From: Nitrosarchaeum sp.
Lineage (GTDB): Archaea; Thermoproteota; Nitrososphaeria; Nitrososphaerales; Nitrosopumilaceae
Direction: 5' to 3'
Length of the DNA stretch: 12,388 nucleotides
Assembly: GCA_004297665.1 (NCBI GenBank)
Contig: SCUP01000170.1
Location: 1 to 12,388, forward strand
Below are positions 1 to 5,969 of the stretch, piece after piece. Within the stretch, counting starts at the first letter, position 1. The number at the start of each line of letters is the position of its first letter. Position numbers and translations under genes: made by a program. A model generated the notes under the pieces. The model ran no database searches. It worked only from the letters and a program-made list of their open reading frames with translations, and was not told where the DNA came from.

Positions 1-1172
1 GGTTTGTCAAGTTTTACATCAAAACTTTTACCGCTTGCAAGTAAACTGCTATCAAACTTTCCATCAGGACCAGATTCTGGAATCCCGCTTGTAACAGTGT
101 GGAAGTTTCCATCTGTGTTATCAAATGTTAGTGTAGTTCCTGTCTTTACATTAATTCCATTTGGGGAATAAAATGGAGATTCAAGACCAAGTATGTTGAT
201 GTGGTTTGCAACAGTCTTTACAGTTGTAGTTTCTCCACCTGTAGAATCAGATACCAATACATTGAATCTTGCAAAAGTATGTCCAAACTGATAGTTTGAG
301 ACTGGTAAACTGTTTAGATCAACATTGACTACATAGTTTCCAGCACTTGGAAATGTTGCAGTGTATGACATTTGTCCTACATGTCCATGATATGCACCAT
401 TCATTGGCATCATTGGATCTCCAGCTTCTGCAGAACTTGATACTTTGTAGCTGCCTTTTCTTACTGAAATTAATGCATCTGGATGAGTCAACATTTCACC
501 ATTTGGCTGGGTCACAGTCAAAAGTAGTGTTGTTGGCTGACCTGCAATTATTTCATTTGAGGAAGTGGCTAGTTCAACATTTACTGAAGTTCCTTTCTCA
601 GAACCATCTGATACTCGAGTTTGTTTTTGTGGAAGCACATAAACTGGATATTCAAAGGTTCTTGAACCAAAGTTATTTTCACTATCCTTCTCAAATGTCA
701 TTGGACTGCCTGAAGTCATTGTATGGGTTCTTGCCATGAGTGGTACATCCATGCCCATCATTTTTGATCCAATTGAAGATGAGGTCAGAGATACGGTGTT
801 TTCTCCTCCGATTGGAAATGCAACATTAAAGTCCATTATTCCTACATGAGAATGCCCTGTAGTTGTTTTATACACAACATTGCCATGTGGATCCTTGACT
901 ACTATTGCCCAATCAACATGTGACAGATTAGCTCCAGAATTTGCATCAGTAACTTTGATTTTTACTGGTGTAAGTTCAGTAGCGTAGACCTTGGATGGAA
1001 CTCCAAATTCTACTTTGATTCCATCTGATGTCGTTTGTCCCTGCTGATTTTCTTGCGGGATGTTTGTAGATGCGGCATATGCATTACTTTCATATACGTT
1101 TTCAGATATTACAACAAATGCAATTAGAGCGATTGTCGACATTGCAATTGTGGCTGAAAATAGTTTTTTCAT
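1..1172 (-). CDS. Secreted cupredoxin-type protein with two Ig-like repeats (C-terminus off window)
   Basis: I translated the complement from the ATG at 1172-1170; the frame stays open for 390 codons to the window edge, so the C-terminus is missing. Residues 1-33 form a Sec signal peptide (MKK, hydrophobic core, AYA cleavage region). Two beta-sandwich-like repeats follow at about 50-180 and 195-310. Each carries the motif H-x-H-V-G-x-M (H107/H109/M113 and H262/H264/M268) followed by an aromatic strand ending in FP. From about 325 a plastocyanin-like domain begins, with the first copper-ligand-type His at 358 in a DNTDGNFHTVTSG segment; the second ligand cluster (Cys/His/Met) would lie beyond the edge. 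It probably acts outside the membrane as a copper-binding or electron-transfer protein, in line with the copper-based respiration of ammonia-oxidising archaea. The promoter 19-43 nt upstream suggests a leaderless mRNA. Family call is confident; substrate and partner are unknown. Confidence 0.85.
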   Translation of the reverse strand, partial: MKKLFSATIAMSTIALIAFVVISENVYESNAYAASTNIPQENQQGQTTSDGIKVEFGVPSKVYATELTPVKIKVTDANSGANLSHVDWAIVVKDPHGNVVYKTTTGHSHVGIMDFNVAFPIGGENTVSLTSSSIGSKMMGMDVPLMARTHTMTSGSPMTFEKDSENNFGSRTFEYPVYVLPQKQTRVSDGSEKGTSVNVELATSSNEIIAGQPTTLLLTVTQPNGEMLTHPDALISVRKGSYKVSSSAEAGDPMMPMNGAYHGHVGQMSYTATFPSAGNYVVNVDLNSLPVSNYQFGHTFARFNVLVSDSTGGETTTVKTVANHINILGLESPFYSPNGINVKTGTTLTFDNTDGNFHTVTSGIPESGPDGKFDSSLLASGKSFDVKLDK

Positions 1173-1190
1173 TTGAGGCTTGTGCCCTCT

Positions 1191-1215
1191 ATTATTATTT
1201 AAGGGAATTTCCAAA
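1191..1215 (-). promoter_or_regulatory. Promoter of the cupredoxin-type gene: TTTGGAA element plus TATA box
   Basis: On the minus strand TTTGGAA (1215-1209) is followed after 6 nt by TTAAATAA (1202-1195). The first T of the TATA box is 30 nt from the ATG at 1172, the spacing expected for a leaderless archaeal transcript. The same arrangement recurs upstream of several other genes in this window. Confidence 0.65.
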
Positions 1216-1330
1216 TCTATCACAAAATTAAAACTAAATACATCAAGATTCAACAATATTGGTTTCAATTATTCAGTAATTTCTTTAATTAGTGTCAATC
1301 TAAGACTTCAAATAAAGATCCTGTATGTTA

Positions 1331-1474
1331 TTATCTTATTTTTCTAATTAACTTTCTGATTCCTCTATAACATAAAACAGGGATTATACATGACGGACAT
1401 CCAATTTTCATTACTGAACAACAACATAAACAATCACACTGTTCTTTTTCATGATTGCAGTTACTGCATTTCAT
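1331..1474 (-). CDS. 47-residue cysteine-rich protein (10 Cys)
   Basis: Read on the complement from ATG at 1474-1472 to TAA at 1333-1331. The ATG overlaps the TGA of the upstream gene (ATGA), so the two are probably translationally coupled. Ten of 47 residues are Cys: 3, 6, 13, 15, 17, 18, 19, 26, 29 and 35, including C3-x2-C6, a C-D-C-L-C-C-C cluster and C26-P-S-C29. The tail is basic (about residues 40-47). Such spacing suggests binding of zinc, copper or another soft metal, perhaps with two metal sites; it resembles no family I can name. The neighbouring zinc-ribbon gene and the downstream copper-protein gene suggest a metal-related role, but this is inference. The overlap, dense Cys pattern and clean start and stop argue for a real gene. 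Confidence 0.6.
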   Translation of the reverse strand: MKCSNCNHEKEQCDCLCCCSVMKIGCPSCIIPVLCYRGIRKLIRKIR

Positions 1475-1653
1475 TGGGTCTTACTCCTACGTTTTGATCT
1501 GAGTCGTGTTTTACAGCATGGACAGATATAATCATTTGTTAAAAAGAATAACGCACAAAGAGAACACCATTTTTGTCCTGATTGATATCTGAAGGTAGTG
1601 GGTATGGATTTTGATTTTAATCTGACACATATTCCAGAACATACTTGTGCCAT
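1471..1653 (-). CDS. 60-residue zinc-ribbon protein
   Basis: The protein has Cys at 5, 9, 30, 33, 44, 46 and 47. C30-x2-C33 and C44-x2-C47 form a treble-clef or ribbon-like four-Cys zinc site, with a basic tail (RLRSKRRSKTQ) suited to nucleic-acid binding. Small proteins starting MAQVCSGIC and sharing this layout are, from memory, widespread in Thaumarchaeota as uncharacterised genes. The ATG at 1653 has a TATA box 28 nt upstream, so a leaderless start is likely. Its stop overlaps the start of the 47-residue Cys-rich gene. It is divergent from the DUF3179 gene. Whether it binds DNA, RNA or a protein cannot be told from sequence. Confidence 0.8.
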   Translation of the reverse strand: MAQVCSGICVRLKSKSIPTTFRYQSGQKWCSLCALFFLTNDYICPCCKTRLRSKRRSKTQ

Positions 1654-1673
1654 ACGGCATCAAACCTGTGATC

Positions 1674-1694
1674 TTATTTAAGAAAATTTCCAGA
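1674..1694 (-). promoter_or_regulatory. Promoter of the 60-residue zinc-ribbon gene
   Basis: The minus strand reads TCTGGAA (1694-1688), 6 nt spacer, then TTAAATAA (1681-1674). The TATA start is 28 nt from the ATG at 1653. TTCCAGATC (1688-1696) pairs in 8 of 9 positions with GATTTGGAA (1709-1717) of the opposing promoter. Confidence 0.6.
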
Positions 1695-1710
1695 TCCACA
1701 AATAATTAGA

Positions 1711-1731
1711 TTTGGAAGAATTCTTAATACT
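1711..1731 (+). promoter_or_regulatory. Promoter of the DUF3179 gene
   Basis: TTTGGAA (1711-1717), 6 nt, then TTAATACT (1724-1731). The TATA start is 30 nt from the ATG at 1754, so the transcript is probably leaderless. It lies back to back with the minus-strand promoter at 1674-1694. Confidence 0.6.
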
Positions 1732-1753
1732 TGAAAAATTTATTTGTTAAAAC

Positions 1754-2893
1754 ATGAAATATCGATACCCAATCATAGGTATAATTGGAGTAACTCTAGT
1801 TGTAACTATTTTCTTTTTATCACAACAAATGGTCTTACATGATACAAAAAACGATAAAATAATCACAAATGTGACATCAGACACAGATTACGATAAATCC
1901 ATTGAACAATCAACAAGCAAAATTCAAACCACAAATGGACTGAAACACATAGTTCCATTAGATAAGATCAAAAGTGGCGGGCCTCCAAAAGACGGAATCC
2001 CATCAATTGATGACCCTAAATTTGTAAAATCTTTTGATGCAGAATTCGTTTCAGATGATGATCTTGTCATAGGAATTAACATTAACGGAGAACAAAAGGC
2101 ATATCCACTTTTTATTATGGTATGGCATGAGATTGTAAATGATGAAGTAGGTGGAATTCCTGTTGCAGTGACATATTGTCCTTTATGTTTTACAAACCAA
2201 GTTTTTGATAGAACTGTTGATGGAAAAATTACCGAGTTTGGAACATCAGGTAAGCTATACAACAGCAATCTGGTGATGTATGATAGAAATACTGATTCGC
2301 AATGGAGTCAGGCTTTAGGAATTGCAATTACAGGAGAAATGACTGAAAGTCATCTAAAGAGAATCCCATTTGATGTTGCACGATGGTCTGACTGGAAATC
2401 ATTATACCCCGATACTTTGGTCCTGACTACGGATACTGGATTTTTCAGAGCATATGGCTCTGATCCTTATGGAGATTATTACACTGATTCCAGAATAATT
2501 TTCCCCGTTGAAAACAATGATGATCGACTCTTTCCAAAAGAAAAGATCCTAGGTTTTGATAATGGTGTCTATAAGGCATACAAATTATCTGATGTTGAGC
2601 AAAACAAGGTAATCAATGATGATGTAGGGGACAAGAAAATTGTCCTGGTCTCTCTTTATCCAGAAATGGTAAGAGCGTTTACCAGAATCGTGGATGGAAA
2701 AATTTTGGAATTTGAATATTTCAATGGACAAATAATAGACATACAAACAAAAAGCAAATGGAATTTTGATGGAGTATCTATTGAAGGTCAGTTAAAAGGA
2801 AAAAAACTACAAAGAGAAGTGTATAATCCTGGATTTTGGTTTGAATGGATAGCATTTCATCCTGAGACCTTGCTTTACTTGGAGAAGAATTGA
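1754..2893 (+). CDS. DUF3179 domain protein, membrane-anchored
   Basis: The 379-residue product begins with an uncleaved signal anchor (about 6-23), so the rest should face the outside. After a polar linker, residues 65-375 match the DUF3179 family as I know it: a DGIPSIDDP segment, a G-x-x-KAYPL strand (114-119), the WHEIVND segment with H125, and the hallmark VTYCPLC with C142 and C145. Further family-like blocks are the SGKLYNSNLVMYDR stretch, W184, and the C-terminal FWFEWIAFHPET. Length is normal for the family. Biochemical function is unknown; the conserved C-P-L-C pair and His suggest a metal or redox site. The stop TGA overlaps the TTG start of the membrane protein, so the two are probably co-translated and may work together. 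A leaderless promoter lies just upstream. Confidence 0.9.
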   Translation: MKYRYPIIGIIGVTLVVTIFFLSQQMVLHDTKNDKIITNVTSDTDYDKSIEQSTSKIQTTNGLKHIVPLDKIKSGGPPKDGIPSIDDPKFVKSFDAEFVSDDDLVIGININGEQKAYPLFIMVWHEIVNDEVGGIPVAVTYCPLCFTNQVFDRTVDGKITEFGTSGKLYNSNLVMYDRNTDSQWSQALGIAITGEMTESHLKRIPFDVARWSDWKSLYPDTLVLTTDTGFFRAYGSDPYGDYYTDSRIIFPVENNDDRLFPKEKILGFDNGVYKAYKLSDVEQNKVINDDVGDKKIVLVSLYPEMVRAFTRIVDGKILEFEYFNGQIIDIQTKSKWNFDGVSIEGQLKGKKLQREVYNPGFWFEWIAFHPETLLYLEKN

Positions 2894-3375
2894 AACCACT
2901 ATCAAAAGGGGTTATTGTTGGAATAATTACCATAGCAGTATACTTGGGAGTAGTCATCATTACTACTCCTGCACTTGCTCCTCTTGATGCAATATCTGCA
3001 GCATTTCAGATCAATTCTGTCATCATATTTGGAATGGGCATTGGCGTTGGATTACAGACGTATCTTTCAAGCTATTCAAAGAATTTGGGATGCAGGTTAA
3101 GTATAAAGAAAAAAGCATTTGGAGGCAACACTGGTGGAACCGCGTTTACATCGTTTTTGTCTTTTTTTTCTTTGGTTCCTTTGGGATGTTGTGGATGGTG
3201 GCTCTATGCATTGTCTTTTCTTCCAAGCATTTTTGGAACAGGAGTATCCACAATACTAATTGAATATAATCAACCACTATCCTATATTGGACTAGCAATC
3301 ATCTTTGGGTTTAGTGGTTTAACAGCATACAAACTTAGGTTAGAGCAAAAAACTTTAAAATCAAAAATTGTTTAA
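2890..3375 (+). CDS. Polytopic membrane protein with an intramembrane Cys-Cys pair
   Basis: It starts at TTG 2890, sharing TTGA with the stop of the DUF3179 gene, with GGAG at 2881-2884 as a possible ribosome site. The 161-residue product has hydrophobic segments at about 8-28, 38-58, 84-118 (perhaps two helices) and 129-147, and a basic tail. A loop carries C68 and basic residues. The third segment contains L-G-C100-C101-G-W-W. Vicinal cysteines in a helix, followed by a Gly-rich turn and a helix ending in GLTAY, recall the layout of small mercury-uptake proteins (MerT/MerF), but similarity is too weak to assign. Coupling to DUF3179 suggests a joint role. I do not recognise the family; a metal or thiol role is inference only. 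Confidence 0.75.
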   Translation: MKPLSKGVIVGIITIAVYLGVVIITTPALAPLDAISAAFQINSVIIFGMGIGVGLQTYLSSYSKNLGCRLSIKKKAFGGNTGGTAFTSFLSFFSLVPLGCCGWWLYALSFLPSIFGTGVSTILIEYNQPLSYIGLAIIFGFSGLTAYKLRLEQKTLKSKIV

Positions 3376-3421
3376 TTTTGAATTTCAAGAAAATTCTGAT
3401 TTGATTATATGTCTTAACTCG

Positions 3422-3478
3422 GTCTGAATAAAAAATACTAGCTAAGATATTTTGGGATCTTTTTTATCACATTCAGAC
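3422..3478. repeat. 8-bp inverted repeat flanking a terminator-like hairpin
   Basis: GTCTGAAT (3422-3429) and ATTCAGAC (3471-3478) are exact reverse complements separated by 41 bp. The inner hairpin is listed separately. Together they could fold the 3' untranslated region of the 1754-3375 operon. Otherwise I see nothing coding in 3376-3520. Confidence 0.45.
3444..3466 (+). terminator. Possible terminator of the DUF3179/membrane operon
   Basis: AAGAT (3444-3448) pairs with ATCTT (3457-3461) around an 8-nt loop and runs into a T-rich tract. It sits about 70 nt after the stop at 3375. Archaeal termination mostly needs only the T tract, so the hairpin may be incidental. Confidence 0.4.
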
Positions 3479-3487
3479 ATTTGTAAA

Positions 3488-3508
3488 TTTGGAACATTGC
3501 TTAAATAA
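3488..3508 (+). promoter_or_regulatory. Promoter with TTTGGAA and TATA, in front of a short RHH-like frame
   Basis: TTTGGAA (3488-3494), 6 nt, TTAAATAA (3501-3508): a near-exact match to the promoters at 1191-1215 and 1674-1694. By their spacing, transcription and a leaderless start codon would be expected near 3529-3531, where no ATG, GTG or TTG is in frame with the short gene that follows. Confidence 0.55.
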
Positions 3509-3520
3509 TATAATAATAGA

Positions 3521-3667
3521 TTGGTACAATTAACAAAACGAATCATTATAATGTTATATGATGTTAGTAAAAAAATTTGTCATCTGCAGTCAAAGATAAT
3601 TCAACAGACTCAAACATCGTATAGTTTTTCAAAAGCCATAAATGATTTACTCCAAGAAAAAATTTAA
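3521..3667 (+). CDS. 48-residue ribbon-helix-helix-like protein, start uncertain, possibly decayed
   Basis: The frame from TTG 3521 to TAA 3665-3667 gives 48 residues. It contains a beta-strand-like KRIIIML, a helix of about 14-30, then TSYSFSKAINDLL, which fits the second helix of a ribbon-helix-helix (MetJ/Arc-type) DNA-binding fold; small proteins like this are common in Thaumarchaeota, from memory. The only ATG (3551) would remove the DNA-contacting strand. The promoter at 3488-3508 predicts a start near 3530, downstream of the TTG, where the in-frame codons are TTA, ACA, AAA and CGA. It may therefore be a gene that has lost its ATG, one that uses an unusual start, or one fired from a promoter I did not find. 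No toxin partner is adjacent. Confidence 0.4.
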   Translation: MVQLTKRIIIMLYDVSKKICHLQSKIIQQTQTSYSFSKAINDLLQEKI

Positions 3668-3698
3668 AATTTATTATCTCGCTATTATTTCTGTAACA

Positions 3699-3719
3699 TT
3701 TGGATATTTTTTTTTATAC
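3699..3719 (+). promoter_or_regulatory. Promoter of the SRPBCC gene
   Basis: TTTGGAT (3699-3705), 6 nt, then TTTTATAC (3712-3719). The expected transcript start is near 3739, where an ATG opens a 16-codon frame. The next gene's ribosome site lies at 3763-3767, so this mRNA would have a leader of about 35 nt. Confidence 0.5.
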
Positions 3720-3762
3720 TATTAAGAAAAGTCTGATCATGACAAAACAAAACTCACAAATT

Positions 3763-3767
3763 GGAGG
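3763..3767 (+). promoter_or_regulatory. Strong Shine-Dalgarno GGAGG fixing a TTG start at 3776
   Basis: GGAGG ends 8 nt before TTG 3776, an ideal distance. The in-frame TTG at 3761 cannot use it because it lies upstream. This is the clearest ribosome-binding site in a window whose other lead genes look leaderless. Confidence 0.55.
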
Positions 3768-3775
3768 AAAGAAAA

Positions 3776-4192
3776 TTGATTGTATCTGAATCAGCAATCA
3801 TAAATGCACCTCCTGCTAAAGTGTGGGAAATTATTCGTTCGTTTGACGGCGTTGAACGATATATTCCAATGGTTCTAACATCTGAAATAAACGGTAACCA
3901 TGCAGGATGTGAACGAAGATGCAATATACGATTTGGTCCTAATCAGACAGCAAATCTAGTGGAAAGATTGGATTCTATTGATGACAATACAAGGACATTA
4001 AAGTATTCCATCATAGATGCTCCACAACCATTTCCAGGCTTGAAAGGCACAGTAAAAGTATCTAATCGTGAAGGAAAGTCAGAGGTAGTTTGGTCTGGAG
4101 ACCTACAAAATTCTGACAAACAGGCATCAATGATGCTTTCGGGCATCTATAAAATGGCACTAGATGGATTAAAGAAACTAACTGAGGATTAG
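3776..4192 (+). CDS. SRPBCC (START/polyketide-cyclase-like) family protein
   Basis: From TTG 3776 the product has 138 residues, normal for a single SRPBCC domain. The order fits the fold: an N-terminal strand (SESAIINAPPAKVWEII, the classic I-x-A-P-x-x-V-W signature), the two short helices around FDGVERYIP, a long antiparallel sheet (about 32-110), and a C-terminal amphipathic helix (SGIYKMALDGLKKL). It has a single Cys near residue 44. Such proteins bind a hydrophobic ligand in a pocket behind the C-terminal helix; the ligand here cannot be predicted. There is no signal peptide, so it is cytosolic. TTG 3761 (5 residues longer) is the alternative start. A T-rich tract at 4215-4221 could end the transcript. 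Confidence 0.8.
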   Translation: MIVSESAIINAPPAKVWEIIRSFDGVERYIPMVLTSEINGNHAGCERRCNIRFGPNQTANLVERLDSIDDNTRTLKYSIIDAPQPFPGLKGTVKVSNREGKSEVVWSGDLQNSDKQASMMLSGIYKMALDGLKKLTED

Positions 4193-4223
4193 ATTCTATA
4201 ATTCTACTCATCTATTTTTTTAA

Positions 4224-4245
4224 TTTGGGTAAAATCATTAATTTA
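4224..4245 (+). promoter_or_regulatory. Promoter of the C2H2 zinc-finger gene
   Basis: TTTGGGT (4224-4230) precedes TTAATTTA (4238-4245), whose first T is 27 nt from ATG 4265. This is a weaker match to the TTTGGAA-N6-TATA pattern, with a 7-nt spacer. Confidence 0.45.
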
Positions 4246-4264
4246 ACTAGAACACATTGATGTG

Positions 4265-4393
4265 ATGATTCATCAATGCTATTACTGTGAACAAATTTTT
4301 AACACAAAAGAAGATTTGATTTATCATCTTGAAGATCATTCCGATCATGAGAGAAATATGGAAATCTACAGAAAAAGAAACAAAACTCAATAA
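4265..4393 (+). CDS. 42-residue single C2H2 zinc-finger protein
   Basis: I read ATG 4265 to TAA 4391-4393. The short product contains one textbook classical zinc finger: C5-x2-C8-x12-H21-x3-H25, with the expected hydrophobic residues F12 and L18 between the pairs. The tail is rich in Arg and Lys (YRKRNKTQ), suiting nucleic-acid binding. A TATA-like box 27 nt upstream supports a leaderless start, and a GTG directly before the ATG is an alternative. Classical C2H2 fingers are typical of eukaryotes but also occur as single-finger small proteins in archaea. The target is unknown. Confidence 0.7.
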   Translation: MIHQCYYCEQIFNTKEDLIYHLEDHSDHERNMEIYRKRNKTQ

Positions 4394-4447
4394 ATCTAAT
4401 AACATGTTTGTTTGTATCCCATGAATATCAAAGTAAAAAAATTTAGA

Positions 4448-4468
4448 TTTGGAAAAATGCTTTTAACT
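4448..4468 (+). promoter_or_regulatory. Promoter that sets the start of the duplicated-domain secreted protein at 4490
   Basis: TTTGGAA (4448-4454), 6 nt, TTTTAACT (4461-4468); the TATA start is 29 nt from ATG 4490. It lies inside the longer frame that opens at 4412/4421, which argues that those earlier starts are not used. Confidence 0.5.
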
Positions 4469-4489
4469 TTTGTTTTATGCTCGTTCTCA

Positions 4490-5737
4490 ATGAATACAAC
4501 ACTGAAGATCATAGCCTTTTTGGCTATCTTGCCACTTTTTACTGCATCTTTGACTCAGAGTTATTTTACTGAAGCAGATGCTGAAAAAGGACAAGGAGTT
4601 CCATCCAGTTCTTATGGTTCTAAAAACAAAGGAATAGTCTGTGGAGACAGACTGTGTTCTGAAGTTTCTGTAACTCCTAAACCAGTACAGGAACAAAAGG
4701 TAGAACAAAAACAAAAGGCAGAACAAAAACAAACAAAGACAGAACAAACAACACCCCAAACTGCTGATGCAGGTTCTGTTCTAAAACTATCTCGTGCAAA
4801 TGTTCCAGCAAAAATTCCTATGCACCAAGGATTCTATGATGGCAAAGAAGTATACTATATCATTACAGACTCTAGTGATCAAAAGCATGCAGATGCTATA
4901 TCGCAGAGTCAGAAATGGAAAGTAGAACTAGCTCCATTACTAAAGAATGCTCCTGCAAAAGCACTGTCAAAGACATACATGTTTACAAATGGAGTCAATG
5001 GTGATGGCGTACACAAATATCAGGGTGAAGTCTTTACCAGCACTCCTGCACAACCAGATGTGTATAGTGCACTGACATCTCATGTCCATGTAACATGGAA
5101 AGATGGCACAGCACCAAGATTATTGAATTCAGAAAAAGCAATACTTGACGCAGAGAAAAAAGGAGAGATAATTCTTAGTCCTGTGGATGTTGTAATCAAC
5201 ATGCCACAAATAGTTTGGCCTGACGGACAAATGATGGTAAAAGAAGACAAGACATTATCTGATGACACACCATATGTAGGAGGACAAGTTCTTGACATTG
5301 ACACCAAAGGAAAATCTGTTACCTTTATTGCACACAGAGGTTGGGGTCCAGACGGAAGAACTATCTACTATATTGTCACTGATGCAACTCCTTCTGGTCC
5401 AGCTGAAATGATGGGCGTAACCAGTGCATCAACTTCTGCTAGTCTGATTGCAAATTCAGCTGCAGTTGATCTGTTTCAATTCGGAAATGGAATCAAAGGC
5501 TCAGGGCCGATGGGATTCCAAGCAGGTATTGCGGCAGGTGCACAGGGTGATGCAAACTATTCCCCAATGTGGAGAATCAACATGATTGGATGGAAAGATC
5601 CAAACAATGCATCATTGCTTGAAAACATCTCTGATATCAATGCATACAAAAATGCTGGCAAGATTGATGTGAGTTTAGCAAGACCGATGGATAGTGATCA
5701 CATAGTAAACTGTCCATTTATTGATCCCTTTCAATAG
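4490..5737 (+). CDS. Secreted protein with tandem homologous domains and a VCGDxLCSEV motif
   Basis: From ATG 4490 the product has 415 residues. Residues 1-31 are a signal peptide ending ADA; the upstream in-frame starts (TTG 4412, ATG 4421) would add a second hydrophobic stretch and are disfavoured. Residues 35-59 carry Q-G-x-P-x3-Y-G-x6-V-C51-G-D-x-L-C56-S-E-V, shared with the hydrolase at 6341. A Lys/Gln/Glu-rich linker follows (64-90). Then come two related domains: about 111-243 and 282-412. Matching landmarks are GKEVYYIITD/GRTIYYIVTD, FTNGVNGDG/FGNGIKGSG, VYSALT/NYSPMW, VTWKDG/IGWKDP, LLNSEKAILDAEKKGEI/LLENISDINAYKNAGKI. It is probably anchored or free outside the membrane. I do not recognise a function; it may correspond to a domain of unknown function found in archaea and bacteria. 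A hairpin and T tract end the gene. Confidence 0.75.
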   Translation: MNTTLKIIAFLAILPLFTASLTQSYFTEADAEKGQGVPSSSYGSKNKGIVCGDRLCSEVSVTPKPVQEQKVEQKQKAEQKQTKTEQTTPQTADAGSVLKLSRANVPAKIPMHQGFYDGKEVYYIITDSSDQKHADAISQSQKWKVELAPLLKNAPAKALSKTYMFTNGVNGDGVHKYQGEVFTSTPAQPDVYSALTSHVHVTWKDGTAPRLLNSEKAILDAEKKGEIILSPVDVVINMPQIVWPDGQMMVKEDKTLSDDTPYVGGQVLDIDTKGKSVTFIAHRGWGPDGRTIYYIVTDATPSGPAEMMGVTSASTSASLIANSAAVDLFQFGNGIKGSGPMGFQAGIAAGAQGDANYSPMWRINMIGWKDPNNASLLENISDINAYKNAGKIDVSLARPMDSDHIVNCPFIDPFQ

Positions 5738-5760
5738 GGACAATCCATTTTTTATTTTTT
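5725..5760 (+). terminator. Hairpin plus T tract at the end of the duplicated-domain gene
   Basis: TCCCT (5725-5729) pairs with AGGGA (5736-5740) over a 6-nt loop; TTG and CAA extend the stem past a bulge. A T-rich run (5748-5760) follows. The stem includes the stop codon at 5735-5737. The T run may also serve as the TATA region of the gene at 5776. Confidence 0.5.
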
Positions 5761-5775
5761 AATATGTGAATAATC

Positions 5776-5958
5776 ATGGGTAAAAAATTCAACATCATAA
5801 TTAAAAATAAAAAAAGAACAGTACATGAAAATATTGAAGATCATGGTAAAGTAGAATGTCCAATTTGTAACAGAGAAATCACACCATATTGGGAACCACG
5901 CTACAATGGTATTAGAGCAACATGCAATGTTTGTGGAATCAACTGGCAGGAATCATAA
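5776..5958 (+). CDS. 60-residue zinc-ribbon protein (intact paralogue)
   Basis: The basic N-terminus (KKFNIIIKNKKR) is followed by two zinc knuckles: C28-P-I-C31 and C50-N-V-C53, separated by 18 residues that include P-Y-W-E-P. This is a single four-Cys zinc ribbon, often a nucleic-acid or protein-interaction module. The start is ATG 5776, with an AT-rich region 20-28 nt upstream. A decayed copy lies at 9448-9615, which shows that the segment was duplicated locally. The role is unknown. Confidence 0.75.
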   Translation: MGKKFNIIIKNKKRTVHENIEDHGKVECPICNREITPYWEPRYNGIRATCNVCGINWQES

Positions 5959-5969
5959 ACTCAACAAAA

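Noticed and set aside
347..739. 130-codon plus-strand frame
   Set aside because: It is antisense to the continuous signal-peptide-bearing cupredoxin-type gene; its Leu/His-rich composition is typical of a shadow frame.
4412..4489. Longer start (TTG 4412 or ATG 4421) for the duplicated-domain secreted protein
   Set aside because: It would place an additional hydrophobic stretch before a complete signal peptide, and a promoter sits between these starts and ATG 4490.
4685..4759. GAACAAAA-like repeats as a possible tandem or CRISPR-like array
   Set aside because: They are in-frame codons of a Lys/Gln/Glu linker, irregular and without spacers.
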